Shown one piece after another: positions 25,565-37,400 of a DNA stretch of 56,966 nt. The position numbers and the translations under genes were made by a program. The notes under the pieces are model-generated. The model saw only the letters and a program-made list of their open reading frames with translations. It did not search any database and was not told where the DNA came from. Source of the DNA: Apostichopus parvimensis. Its lineage: Eukaryota; Echinodermata; Holothuroidea; Aspidochirotida; Stichopodidae. The stretch is taken from NCBI GenBank assembly GCA_000934455.1, contig KN888201.1, forward strand, positions 17,240-74,205, given 5' to 3'. Each line of letters opens with the position of its first letter. Within the stretch, counting starts at the first letter, position 1.

Positions 25565-26906
25565 AGTCTTGTCCAAATCCTTTTAATAATCATATATGAC
25601 AATGTGTCTTGTTACACTTTTCCGGACCTCCTCAGTTGTGGGGGGAAAAAAATGAATTTTTGTACAAAATTAAAACGTCCACAAAACACCGCAGGGAATT
25701 TAGTATCGTAGAACATACGTATATCTCTCGCAGATTGACCTAGGGATCTCAGCTCAAAGTTCGTAAGCAGGTGCTTGTAAAGTTTACTGACCGGTGGGTT
25801 CGGTCTCGCAAAGCAGCACTGGCAAGACACGTGGTACGAATAGATGAATCACACTTTTCGTAATAAAATTTCTGACAACTTTCGTTCAAGGTTTTGGCAT
25901 GCAAAGGTATAATTTCGTTCACAGTGGACAAAACTACTTAAAAAGGGCAAAGAAGGGTATATAAAGAAAAGAAATTCACAGCTGGTTATGGCACGTGTGG
26001 TAGAGCCAGAGTTTTATCATGGTTAGTTTGCAATGACAACTGCTGAAGGTTGTGGTAAGAGCAACTTTGTTTGAACGGCAACAAACTTGACATAAACCAC
26101 AGTATCTTTTATTCATACTGGAGAGAAACTTTTCTTAGTCCAGGGTATAAAATACAGCTATACTATGCCTGACAGCTTTTAGTTTTTATTACTAGAGTTT
26201 TAATAAATATATTTAGCTGAACTTTGCAATAGTGAAATCTTTTCTGGCATAAATAATTAGGTTGTGGTTATAAGATGGCTACAAGCCTAGCATTTAGGGG
26301 GGTCTGTTTGGTCCAGATGGATGAAGGTGTCAAAGAAAATATGGCTTCCATTCTCTGATAGCCGGAGCTAATACACCACCGATACCACACTTGTGAGAAT
26401 CACAAGCCTTCTTTAATAGGGATAGTGCTTTCACCCCCTGGTTTCTATAAACAGACAGACTGAGAAGGAAGCAATTTGGACCTAATCGTATGACATAACA
26501 ACAATGCTTACTTATTAAAGCTACAGGCAGTATTGAAATGTTGTCAATAATCACAAATGGTTCTATCTACATACATAGAGATTGAAGGGTTGGAAGTAGA
26601 TGTGAACAACACTAAGCGTGGCGTGGTGATATACTGTAGTGATGTTAACTTACAATTCCTATGCAAAATGCTGTTGCTGCTTGGGTTGTCATCTGCGGTC
26701 TGGACCAAATATGTTAGACAATTTAAATTATGATCACTCAGATTTAAGACTTCAAGTAGTACATTATACAGCCAATGTTCAATAATGTGTCGTCCTTGGA
26801 CAACAAAAGGTTGTTTATTCTTTCGTCTCCTCGACACTCCTAGAGCTGGGAATAAGTTAGGGAGGCCGGATCTAACTCATGTAATGTCCTGCTGGAAACA
26901 TTTATC

Positions 26907-26963
26907 AATTTTAGCCATTTTGAAATTTTAGCCGTTTTGAAATTTTAGCCATTTCGAAATTTT
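26907..26963 (+). repeat. 17-bp tandem repeat
   Basis: About three and a half units of ttttagccattttgaaa with small changes. Confidence 0.8.
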
Positions 26964-27370
26964 GGACCCACTATACTACTGACGTTTTAGCCACACATTG
27001 TAGAATTTCGTAGAACTGTTGCTTAAAAACATTTGGGGGGAGGAAGGGAGGGAGGGGGCTCTTTTATGTTTTTCTCAGGGATAGCTGTTCTACTTTTTAA
27101 GTGCAATGATCTTGACCTACCTGATCTTTATAAGTGTCTTTAAGTATGTTTGTAAGTATTTATGTTAGTATGTTAACATGTAAAAATGTATGTGATATTA
27201 TTCCTATAGCTTAGTACTGAGGGACATTTGTAGAAGTTGCACGTTAACCAGCCATTGTAGAGAATTTCACTGATCATCGTATGCAATAAACTTGGAGTAT
27301 AATATTACATAAAATAATTTCGAAATAAAACAAAACTGTTAGCAAACTGCTTATCCACTAAAGAGCCTAC

Positions 27371-27511
27371 AGTGTAAATAATGTGTTAAAGTAAGAGGGG
27401 CTAACGTTTCGATCCTAGAAGGATCTTCTTAAGAGGCTGCAATGCCTCTGAAGACGCCTTTGAAGAAGATCCTGCTAGGATCGAAATGGCAGGCCCCTCT
27501 TACTTTTACAC
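27371..27511. repeat. Inverted-repeat (foldback) element
   Basis: Two arms of about 50-60 bp, 27371-27430 and 27463-27511, are inverted copies of each other (AAGAAGATCCTGCTAGGATC and its complement with one change). The 32-bp spacer holds its own small hairpin (AGAGGC/GCCTCT). One arm recurs at 39893-39950. Confidence 0.7.
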
Positions 27512-29270
27512 ACAAAACAATTCTGTTATCATCATTTTTCTCTTATTCAAACTCACTGAAATATTGACAGAACTTTTAGAATTGCTCACTAAATTTGCTC
27601 ACAAACACCAATACAGGCCTCAATACAGACCTTAAAGGTAGAGAATTTTTGACAAAAGAATTTGCAAAGAAGATCTTCAAAATATTGCTGGTAATTTGTT
27701 TTTGGAGAATATTGTCAAATAAACAGGCAATTAAATACTCCATTCATCTATCCTGTTAATCGTTCCAATGCAAAATATGCAGCTTTAACTTGACTGTCAC
27801 CGACTGCATGAACATTCTTCCTGAAGAAAACATGTTTGATATAATGAGGGCATTATATCAACCCTGCCTGTTTTGTACTCCCCTTTCCCTATAATGGAAT
27901 CTCCCTCCCCATTGTCCGTGACACTAGCATATTCTCCATTTGAGTAATAATAATAGTATATATTAAATATGATTTTTTTTCTTTTCTTACTCAATTTCAA
28001 ATATTTTTCTGTTCCGATGATGTATTAAATAAAGATGTTTACTTTTTATTCCTCTTTTGTGAGGCTTCCTTTTCGACTGTTACAGCACATTTCTGTGGTT
28101 AAAGACATATTCAAATAAAACTCAACCATTAATTCTCCAGGGATATTCCTAACAACCCTCCCTCTAAAAATTCAACTTCGTGCTAGGAATAATACTTTGA
28201 TGGATTCTTTCTTCTGAGTTATTGAGAGCGGAAATTTAAAATGGGTAATCATGTTTGTTCAGCAGTTTAAGTTGAAGGGAAGGAGGAAATACTTCACTAT
28301 ATTTTAATAAAGACTTCTTTGATATGATTTCTGAGTAGTCATTGTTCTCTTACTCCAGCAGAGAGCGGACTAACTTTCCTAGATCGCTTTGGTGAGATAA
28401 GGGCATTTGACTCTTTTTATACTGCCCTATGGCATAACCCTCAAAAGTATATCAAAACATGAAATGCAACTATTTGTATGTCAAAATTTTGAGAAATAAA
28501 ATATCAGCTTAAAATTTGAATGGCATGTAATTTCATTGATGACATGTTTGGAATAGGGCCAAACAAGTAAACGAAAAAATAAACATAATGGAAATGCTTA
28601 CATGTCTGGCTTGACTTATCTAGAACTGTCCTTTTCTTTCATTCATACGGTCTTTCTGTCTCCCATAATTCCCTCTCCCAATTTTTCAGTATGAATTAAC
28701 AAACAATTTGGATATTTGTGAAAAATATGCTATTTGTGGAAAATATGCTAGAAAGTCAAATAATGGTCACATGTACAGACTCAAAGATGTCTCATTCTTC
28801 CCTTTCATTATCTAATTAAATATACCTCATTGTTTTAGTAATGATTAATAGGCAGGCAGTCCATGCTTGTGCATTCCAAAGCTCTTAACAAAAACGTTAG
28901 CGTTTGAAAAAATTGGGGTCTGTTCCGATGACCTTTAGAAGATCATTTTTGTGGGTTCTATCAAATCCTCCCATCCCACAGTACATTATCTGAGAGAGTC
29001 TACAAGGCAGCAAAACCTGGTTAAGCCAATTCATATAACGTTTCAATGAATTTGAATATGAGTTTCTTGACCTACATTTTTTCTTTAACCTGTGTTCATG
29101 CATGCTTCTGTTTCATTTATGTTCACATTTGATGGTTTGAGCTTCATATTAGGTAAGTTTTAAAGCTCACCTTAATGAGAAAAAGACACCTTTTTCAAAT
29201 CATCAAAATTATGAAATAAGATTTGAGGTTAACAGAGGTCAAAGGTTAACAGGTAACTCCAAAAGTAAAT

Positions 29271-29631
29271 TTAAAGGTATTGAAGACTCCCCCCAAACCA
29301 TGTGCGGCCATCTGAAAAAGTTAACTTTCTGTTGCTTGCAAGTGACATTTTGTTTGTGTCACTACAAAGACAGTAATGAAACGTGATACCTTGTTATCTT
29401 TAACCTGAGATGTCCATCGCTGTATCGTTTATACACTGTGCTGTGGGTATTGACCGCAGCTGTATGTACTGACTGTACACTATAATTTCTTATTACCGAC
29501 AGTAGCAAGTTGTGTGTGTATTTTCTGGGACCGACAGTGGTGTCTAACACTTCTGTTACACCTCATTCGAAACTAGGTCAGATTACCGGCATTAGACGTT
29601 TCTTTTTGCGAGAGTCTTCACACCCATTTAA
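29271..29631 (+). mobile_element. TTAA-flanked MITE, family 2 copy B
   Basis: 353 bp between TTAA at 29271-29274 and 29628-29631, with AGGTATTGAAGACTC and GAGTCTTCACACCCA ends. The interior matches copy A over nearly its whole length (e.g. tgtgcggccatctgaaaaag in this copy), with a small insertion. Confidence 0.75.
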
Positions 29632-31266
29632 GGTTGGATGAACTTGATGTGCTTCATATGAACCAACCTTGCTTTTCAGTAATGGTCATGTCTTGTAGTT
29701 CTCGGCTGCAGTGTTGTATTAATATACTGTATGCTTTCATAGATAATTAGTCAAGAATCACTAATTAATGATGACTTTCTGGTTGGTGTTAATGACATAT
29801 TTGGGGCTTTAATAGTTGTTCACTTTAAACTGAATTGGAGAACAACAAACTTTTTTGCAGGAAAGCCCATGCAGCATTATAGAATACCATACAGATATAA
29901 TACCCTCACTTTAAAGGTTAAACGTATTTAGGCACTCCAACAATATAACCCTTAAATGATCAACTTGTCAACTAAAAGTGTTTAGAAATGCCATTTGATC
30001 TCCACTAATCTCATTCTTGAGGCAAACTACCCTCCAGATTTCTCTGAAAAAGACAAAACCCAGATGAATCTTTCTCCCTATGTGTGGTTGGGTTTGTTTC
30101 AAGGCCCAGCACTGTGCATAGCTGACCTTCAGTTTAAATACTAATCATGCCTGCTGATAAATGGTAAAGCACACAAAGGAGTTGTAAACTGTGGTTTCAT
30201 GCACTGAGGATGAACATAAAGAGAGTAAACTTATAAAAAAAGTTCATTGGTTTATCATAAACCCCAGCCTGTGGGGGGGTGGGGGTGCGGGTGCGGGTGG
30301 GAGGTAACTGTAAGTGAAACCTGGAGCAGGGATCTATTATTCTTCACTCAGGTCAGGCATGAAATGTTCAGGCTGAGAGTTACATGTTTTGATAGATAGG
30401 ATTTTTAATCAAAATTACAGTATGAATTGTGGCCTGAGAGGTAATGAGGGGGGTAGTGAAGAACTTGGTATGCATTGACTGTGGATATGTGATCCTTGGC
30501 TTCGGCTTTGAGTACAACATTTGTGTATGCTGCCATGTTGGAGGAATCTAACCGTAATTACCAACTTTGCGATTTGCGTGATAGTCATTGTCGACTTTGC
30601 ATGGTCGGTAAGAGTGACTCCAAAGTTTCCCCTTTTTATCGGGAAACCAAAAACTTGATACTATGTGACTTCTCTTGCAAATGTTTGTTTCTTGTAGTAT
30701 TAATCTGGCTATGATTAATTAAATATCACCAAAATTACTGACATGCTTCATTCAGTCTCTAAAAACTATTTCATCTCGTTAAAAATTGTATCCATGATAG
30801 TGTATTTTAATTTAATTCTACTGATGATGGCTTTTTAGTATGTGGAGAGTGGCAGCTTATCTAATGCTCCCGTCCGTTTGTATCTCTCTCTTTTTACAAA
30901 GTATGAAAGTATTGAGTAAAAATCACACAATGTTGTTCTACTGCATAGCATAGTGATGAATTGATTGTTTGTGTCTCGTTGAAGGTCTCTGTGAGGAATC
31001 ATACATGTTTTGATGACGGTGGCTGCAGTAAGCTGCTGCTAGAGCATCAAACTCAAGTGACCGTGGTTTGACTACTTTCTAGCATATTTGGGATCATCAT
31101 TCACTGGTCACCATTAATTGGCTGTGCAGATGTTTGGCACACATTCTATAACTTTCAGTTGCCAACAGTTCATTCAACCCAGGTTGGCGGCATGCAGGGA
31201 AACTCACACCGATATTTCTGAAACTAATTAATAATTTTGTTTCCTACTTTTTGCTAACTCTTGCAG
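29632..31266. other. Upstream of XPO4 exon a; no further XPO4 exon found
   Basis: Searched by eye for the exon that should precede exon a (the VFPRNVL and HLTCSFG region of XPO4). None was found, so this is probably part of a long intron. Confidence 0.4.
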
Positions 31267-31443
31267 ATGCATAAAGACGACCAGCAGTTTATGGAGGCAT
31301 TCAGTAAACTCCTGGATTGTTGGACCACTCTCCTGTCTCGTGTCGAGTCCTACCCTCAAAACTTTTTCCAGCAGCATGCTAACCAGATCTTCAACACATA
31401 CCTCCAGTGTCACCTGTCTGTTCCAGAGGGAACCAGAAACCAG
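31267..31443 (+). CDS. XPO4: XPO4 exon a (first found in window)
   Basis: Exon of 59 codons, phase 0 at both ends, bounded by cttgcag and gtacac. It encodes MEAFSKLLDCW and then FFQQHANQIFNTYLQCHL, a strongly conserved exportin-4 block. The initial ATG is internal to the protein; vertebrate XPO4 continues upstream of this point. Confidence 0.96.
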
Positions 31444-34400
31444 GTACACACTGCTCATGTGCCCCGTTTTATTTATTTTATTTCTTTTGAGGGGATGACA
31501 TTTTGAAAAAAAGCAACATGAAATAATTCTATATTAAATATATAGAGAAGAATTTTAAATTTCCTTGAAAATAGTCTGCTGTGTCTCAAAAGTAATGTTA
31601 TAAAAATGTAACCCTCCAACCAGTGGCGGAGCTAGGGGTATTGGTCAGGGGGGCGAGAATGGTCTGTAGGGGCGCTTTCGACACTATCTAAGCAGAGCGC
31701 CACCACAGGTTGGCACGGAGCGTACAGAAATTTTTTGAGTAAAGATACTCCCTAGATCGCCGGAAATGACCCTTTCCGGGCCTTGCTAATTTGCAGATAA
31801 ACAAAGAATAAATAGGTGTCATCGCCATTTTGTCAGAAAATTACACCAACAAAATGTGACAAATTTCAATAGGTATTTAAGAGCACAATAAAAAAGTCAA
31901 TAATCTTTTAAAAAAAAAAAAAAAAAAAGGGAAAAAAGGTGAAAAGGGCGCCAGCAGTCCATTTGAATCCGTCAGGGGGGGCATCCGCCCCCTCTGACTG
32001 TATAGACGCTCCGCCACTGCCTCCAACTACCAAAATGACTGCTCTACCTATTAAATAGACCTCCACCTTATTTTGTGTACAAAACTCTCAGGCAGGTGGA
32101 AGATGCTATCGTCATATATCAAGTAACTATTGCAGGATAAATTCAGGCAGATTTCACACAAGTTTGAGGAAACAAATGTAAACTCATTCAAATCGTAGAT
32201 TGGCTGTATAGTTCCTTACAATGTGGTGGTAGTGGTGGTTGGAGATTCGGGGGGGGGGGGGAGGAGGGGTATACTATGGTTAAATATAAATTAGCCAATG
32301 AAATACAAATACTTACATCCTTCTTCACCTGAAGAGGTACATGATTTTGACCTATATGTTTCTGAATGTGTCAACACCCCATCATTTTAAGGAAACATGA
32401 CCATAATTAATCTTTCCACAACCCACATGTAGTCAAGATGAAATTTCATCATTGTAAACAGCCAGAGAAGATTTGATGTTTCATCATTCCTGTAGACTCA
32501 TTTTTTTTTTTTTGAAGGGGGAGAAAAGGTTCAATGCAAAGGATAGGGGTGATATCTCAGAAATTCCAAGCTTGAGTTTATTTCAGAAAGAATATTATTA
32601 CAAAGTTTACAAGCGATGTCACAGATATAATGTTTGCCAGATTTTCTTGATCCAATTTTGTAACAACTCTGATTCCCATGTGTCAACATTTTTTTGACTT
32701 GTATCAGTTGTAAACATTTTTGTTGTCATGGTTATCAAGACATTGTGATGCATTACCCATGTGCAGTGTATCTTAGGTTAGTTGATGCTATAGATACCAG
32801 CACATTCATCTATACACGGGTTTAGCCTATGTGTAATAAACTCCTACATGGGTTTAGCCTATGTATTATAAACTCCTTCATGGGTTTAGCCTATGTATAA
32901 TAAACTCCAACATGGGTTTAGCCTACATATAATAAACTCCTACATGGGTTTTAGCCTATGTACAATAAACTCCTACATGCGGTTAGCCTAGTATGTATAA
33001 TAAAGTCCTACATGGGTTCAGCCTATGTATAATAAATTCCTACATGGGGTTAGCTGATGTGTAATAAACTATATCATGGGTTTAGCCTATGTATAATAAA
33101 CTTAGCTTAACCATATCTTCCAAGGAGTGTGCATTAATATTCTTCTCATGCTTTATAGTTTAGCAAGTGTGATTAAGTAAACAACACAAAGCCAAGCATG
33201 TAAAGAATGTGTATACAAAACACACTCTAGATGTAAACCATTTTGTTGCGTTCATGTAAGTTATAGAACTGTATTCATTGCTAATTCATGGTAAATTTTT
33301 TATGGTCCTCCGAGACTGTTCGGAGAAACCAAAATCAGATTTAGAGGTCGCGGAGCCCGACGGGCGACCAGTTGTTTACTTCAATATCAGATTTGCATTG
33401 TAACTAAATATCACTAAACAAGTTGAGTATTAAAATGTGATCACACACCACTCACCCCTGCCCTGGTATTTCAAATCTCACTTTACCACCCGTCTTCCAG
33501 GCTACATTTTACAGTGTGCCGGGTACGAAGTTGAACTTGAACTCTAAATGCAACTTGTGTTTACACTAATGATCTTTCCGCTGGCCTGGTGGTGCATCTC
33601 CAATCTCTCTACTGACTAGGAATTTAAGAAAGATAACTTAATAATTGTTCCCGCTTCCATCTTCTTATAAATATTTCCAGGAAAGCAGCGAAGATGAAGA
33701 AGAGATTGACGAGCTGGAGGAGGAAGACAGAGTAGCCTTCGACGATCAACTTTTAAGCATCGGTGCTATCAGCAGACAGATCACAGAACATAGCATTCCA
33801 TTGGTCACTCGGTATGGGCAGGAATCTAATATTTTACGCAAACTATCTCAGAGAATATTTCTCGTGACAATTTGATGAGCACAAAGTGTTATTGTCCACA
33901 ACTTTGATCTTCATGCAGTGAACTGTTAATTGCCTCTATAGGAAACTTTTCAGTTTTTTGGTTTATAGCCAGTTTAACATAATTTTACCAACATATCAAG
34001 CAGAATTTTATCGTCCAAAACTGTTGCATATCAGTGGTAATGACACATCCAATGACCAAAAAAAGAAAAAAAAGTTCTGCAAATGTTTGCCTGTTTGCTT
34101 CTTTTGACTGTTTTGAAGGGAAATTTGTATAGTCAAGCTAATCATGTTGTGGAATTTTGGTATCAAAGAATATAAAACTTTTAGCAAATCAACTCAAAAA
34201 GCCTCTCTGACTATTTAAGTGTTTGATTTAATATACCCAGAGTGTTCTTCATTTTTCTTAACTTTGGGTAAAAAGTGGATGTGAGCTACTTTTGCATCTT
34301 TTTACCAAAATATTGCAAAAAGACCAAAAAAAAAAGAAAATGCTGGTTGAGTGTCCCTAGTTCTCCTATCTCCTAATGATATTAGAAACACTCTTTCTTG

Positions 34401-37400
34401 GTTTAGGTACCAATCAATAGTAGGATGTGGAGAGGGCTGCAGCAGCCTGGCTGCATGGCCCATATTGTGCTCCGTAGTTTCACATAATGTGTTTTTGTAT
34501 GTATTTTAGATCCTCCTGCAAGCAGGAACTCGCGAAGAAGCCTCATTGGCTTATCAAAGCCACAAGCTGACCGAAGTCAGTCTATTACATTCATATTTAT
34601 CGTCCATGATAATGAATTGTTAATTGTCAACAACTCTGTAACTGGACGACATACATTAATCTGGGAGTGACTCGAACCGGGGACCTTATGATTGAAAGGC
34701 ACCGGCGTTAACCACTGAGCTAACACTCCACCACTTCTAGACACCATAATAGACACTTTAGGTCTGTAAGACATCATCCCTATTGTTTGACATGGGTTCA
34801 TCCTAGCTGAGCAGGATATCACATCTGCTGCAGCTTTGCTCTTTGACACGGTGCCTTAAAGTACTGATCGTCTCATCATTAATTAAAATGGCTGATTGTC
34901 AGGTAAAACATGTGCTTGTGTATCAAGCCGGATGATCGTAACGTCGTATTGTAATTGGTTACAGAGCAGTTCCCATTTTGATTCCCCTTTGAATCAATGG
35001 TGAGCAAACTTTGATGCCACAAACCAGGATCTTCCATGAGGGTTGAGCCACGACCCACCAGACCCCCCCCCCCCAAACCCTTCAGAATATCGATGCTCAG
35101 AATTCCAGAATTCTAGCTGTGACTATGGACTTAGCGTAATTGATATCTGTCAGATATTGTTCTGTTTATTTCTCTAAATTGCAATATTACGGCAGAATGC
35201 ATGTTCTTCATCGTCTGGCTCCAAATCTCAAATAGGTCTCTGTAACTGCTGAGCAAAATAAACCAGTTTGCCTATAGTCTGTTTGGTTATTATAAATCTT
35301 GTGGTAAACTTTGTCATAAGAAAGAAATGAAAAGTAACGTCTCTCTGATCTACTGACCATAGAATGGAAAAAAAGTCTTGTTGTTCGATGTGGAAAACTT
35401 GTCGAGAAGTTCTTCAGTTTAACAACTATTGCTATCAGTGGCGGAGCTAGGGGTATTGGTCAGGGGGGGCGAGAATGGTCTGTAGAGGCGCTTTCGGCAC
35501 TATCTAAGCGGAGCGCCACCACAGGTTGGCGCGGAGCGTACAGAAATTTTTTGAGTAAAGATACTCCCTAGATCGCCGGAAATGACCCTTTCCGGGCCTT
35601 GCTGATTTGCAGATAAACGAAGAATAAATAGGTGTTATGGCCATTTTGTCAGAAAATTACACCAACAAAATGTGACAAATGTCAATAGGTAGATGAGAGC
35701 ACAATAAAAAAGTCAATAATCGCGAATAAGTAAAAAGTGGTAAAAAGCTGAAAAGGGCGCCAGCAGTCCATTTGAGTCCGTCAGGGGGGGCATCCGCCCC
35801 CTCTGACTGTATGGACGCTCCGCCACTGATTGCTACCCTGACTTGTAAAGTAAAACTACAAAGAATTATAATAAAGCAACATGTCTATGCTTGGCATGGC
35901 TATCAATTGTAAAAAGAAAAATCATTCAAATCTCAACAGACCGGTAATTAAAGACGATAAGGTAATCTTCTAAATTTCAATTTTCTTGGAATTTAATTTG
36001 ATTTGTTTTGGTACTTTGTGGTTCATCGGTTTTTTCCAGACGCTACATTACATACAGACCTTACTTAGACAAGGTGTGACCCAGGATACAAACCCAAATA
36101 CCTGGGCAAAATTATTGTCAAACAGAGGAAGTGCTTGTTAACTGAAACATATTATTGAAATGAAAACAGAAAGTTTTACAAGAATTGGCAGTATCACTAA
36201 GATCTGTGCGGTTGCTGTTCATGTAACATTCCAGGAATACTTCAAGTTATTTTAACATACATCTCTGTCTGCCAGGAAGGACTTTATTGTGTAGGATTTC
36301 TAGGAGAAATGCCTAAAGATATTGATCTCTTTAATGTCGAAAAAAAAAGGTTTCTAAATTCCAGTATGTTCTCATATTATACTGAAAGGAAAGTGCTTTG
36401 TGATGTTCAAAGATCTCTGTCGTAAATAAGAAAGATTGTTTTATGCTAATAACCCTTGTGATATCAGTGACATTGTTCATCTTATAAAACACTTTATCGT
36501 TTATTTGTCTGTGTTTTTGTTTGCTTGTTTAAATATATTATTTCGGATAGATGCCTCAATATCAAACTAAAACTGTAATAGGTCACTGCAGCTATCATAC
36601 AATTGGGTGCCTCTCTCATACAGTGTTGAAACTTGACAATAAATTTGAAATGCTATATTAACCATATTAACATATTTCTTTTGTTAGATTGCTAGAGGAC
36701 AGAGTCACAAAGTTCCATTCCATCCTGCGTCAGTACCAGCAGCAGATGGTCCAGGGTGGGGGGTTGAATCATAACGCTGATATCCAGTCCAAAATCCTCA
36801 CCAATTTGTACGAAGATCTTCACTGGTTGATTCTGATATCAGGTTCGTTTAATACAGATGCCGTTTGGAAGATGACGTTACATTGAATAAATTATTTAAT
36901 TAAACTCAAGTTTGCCTGTAAACGTGAGGCAGCCAGAAGTAAAAATTGCTTTCAAAGGATAGACCAGGGTGAAGATTTATATTTGACTGATGAAATAGGA
37001 ACACATTTTAATAAAAGCCTCCTGGAGAAGTTATATTTATTGGAGATAAATAGCAGTTGAAGTTAACACATTTCTTAACCAACTTGAAACAAACAGGTTT
37101 GATGTCATAAAAGGCACACTGAAAATTGTCTCTTTAATTTATGTCTTGCAGAATTTACCTCCCATTTTCTACGTCATATTTTGTGATACATTTCTGGGAC
37201 AATGCATGACTGGATTAAAGTTAATACCCTCTTCAGTTGGTGGAATAACATTTCCTCAGCTGGTTTTAATAAGTCATGTGTAGATAGGGTATGTTGTTTG
37301 ATGGTAACCATGGAGAGTTCAGAGCGCTATCCACCATGTTGAAGTGTTTACCCATCCAGATGAAGTTGTACAGAGATTATGAAATGACAATAGGCAAAGT

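Larger units (their letters stand above)
25565..29270. other. No gene recognised apart from repeats
   Basis: Contains the 17-bp tandem repeat and the foldback element. A minus-strand frame at 26544-26837 (97 codons) has a protein-like composition but no recognisable domain and no supporting exons. Confidence 0.45.

Noticed and set aside
26544..26837. 97-codon minus-strand frame with protein-like composition
   Set aside because: No recognisable domain, no partner exons and no convincing splice signals.
28351..28384. Possible micro-exon between ctccag and gtgaga
   Set aside because: The roughly 34-base segment encodes a peptide that matches neither XPO4 nor anything else I recognise.
34669..34722. 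tRNA gene on the minus strand
   Set aside because: A and B boxes are present but there is no acceptor-stem pairing, and a second copy shows it is a SINE head.
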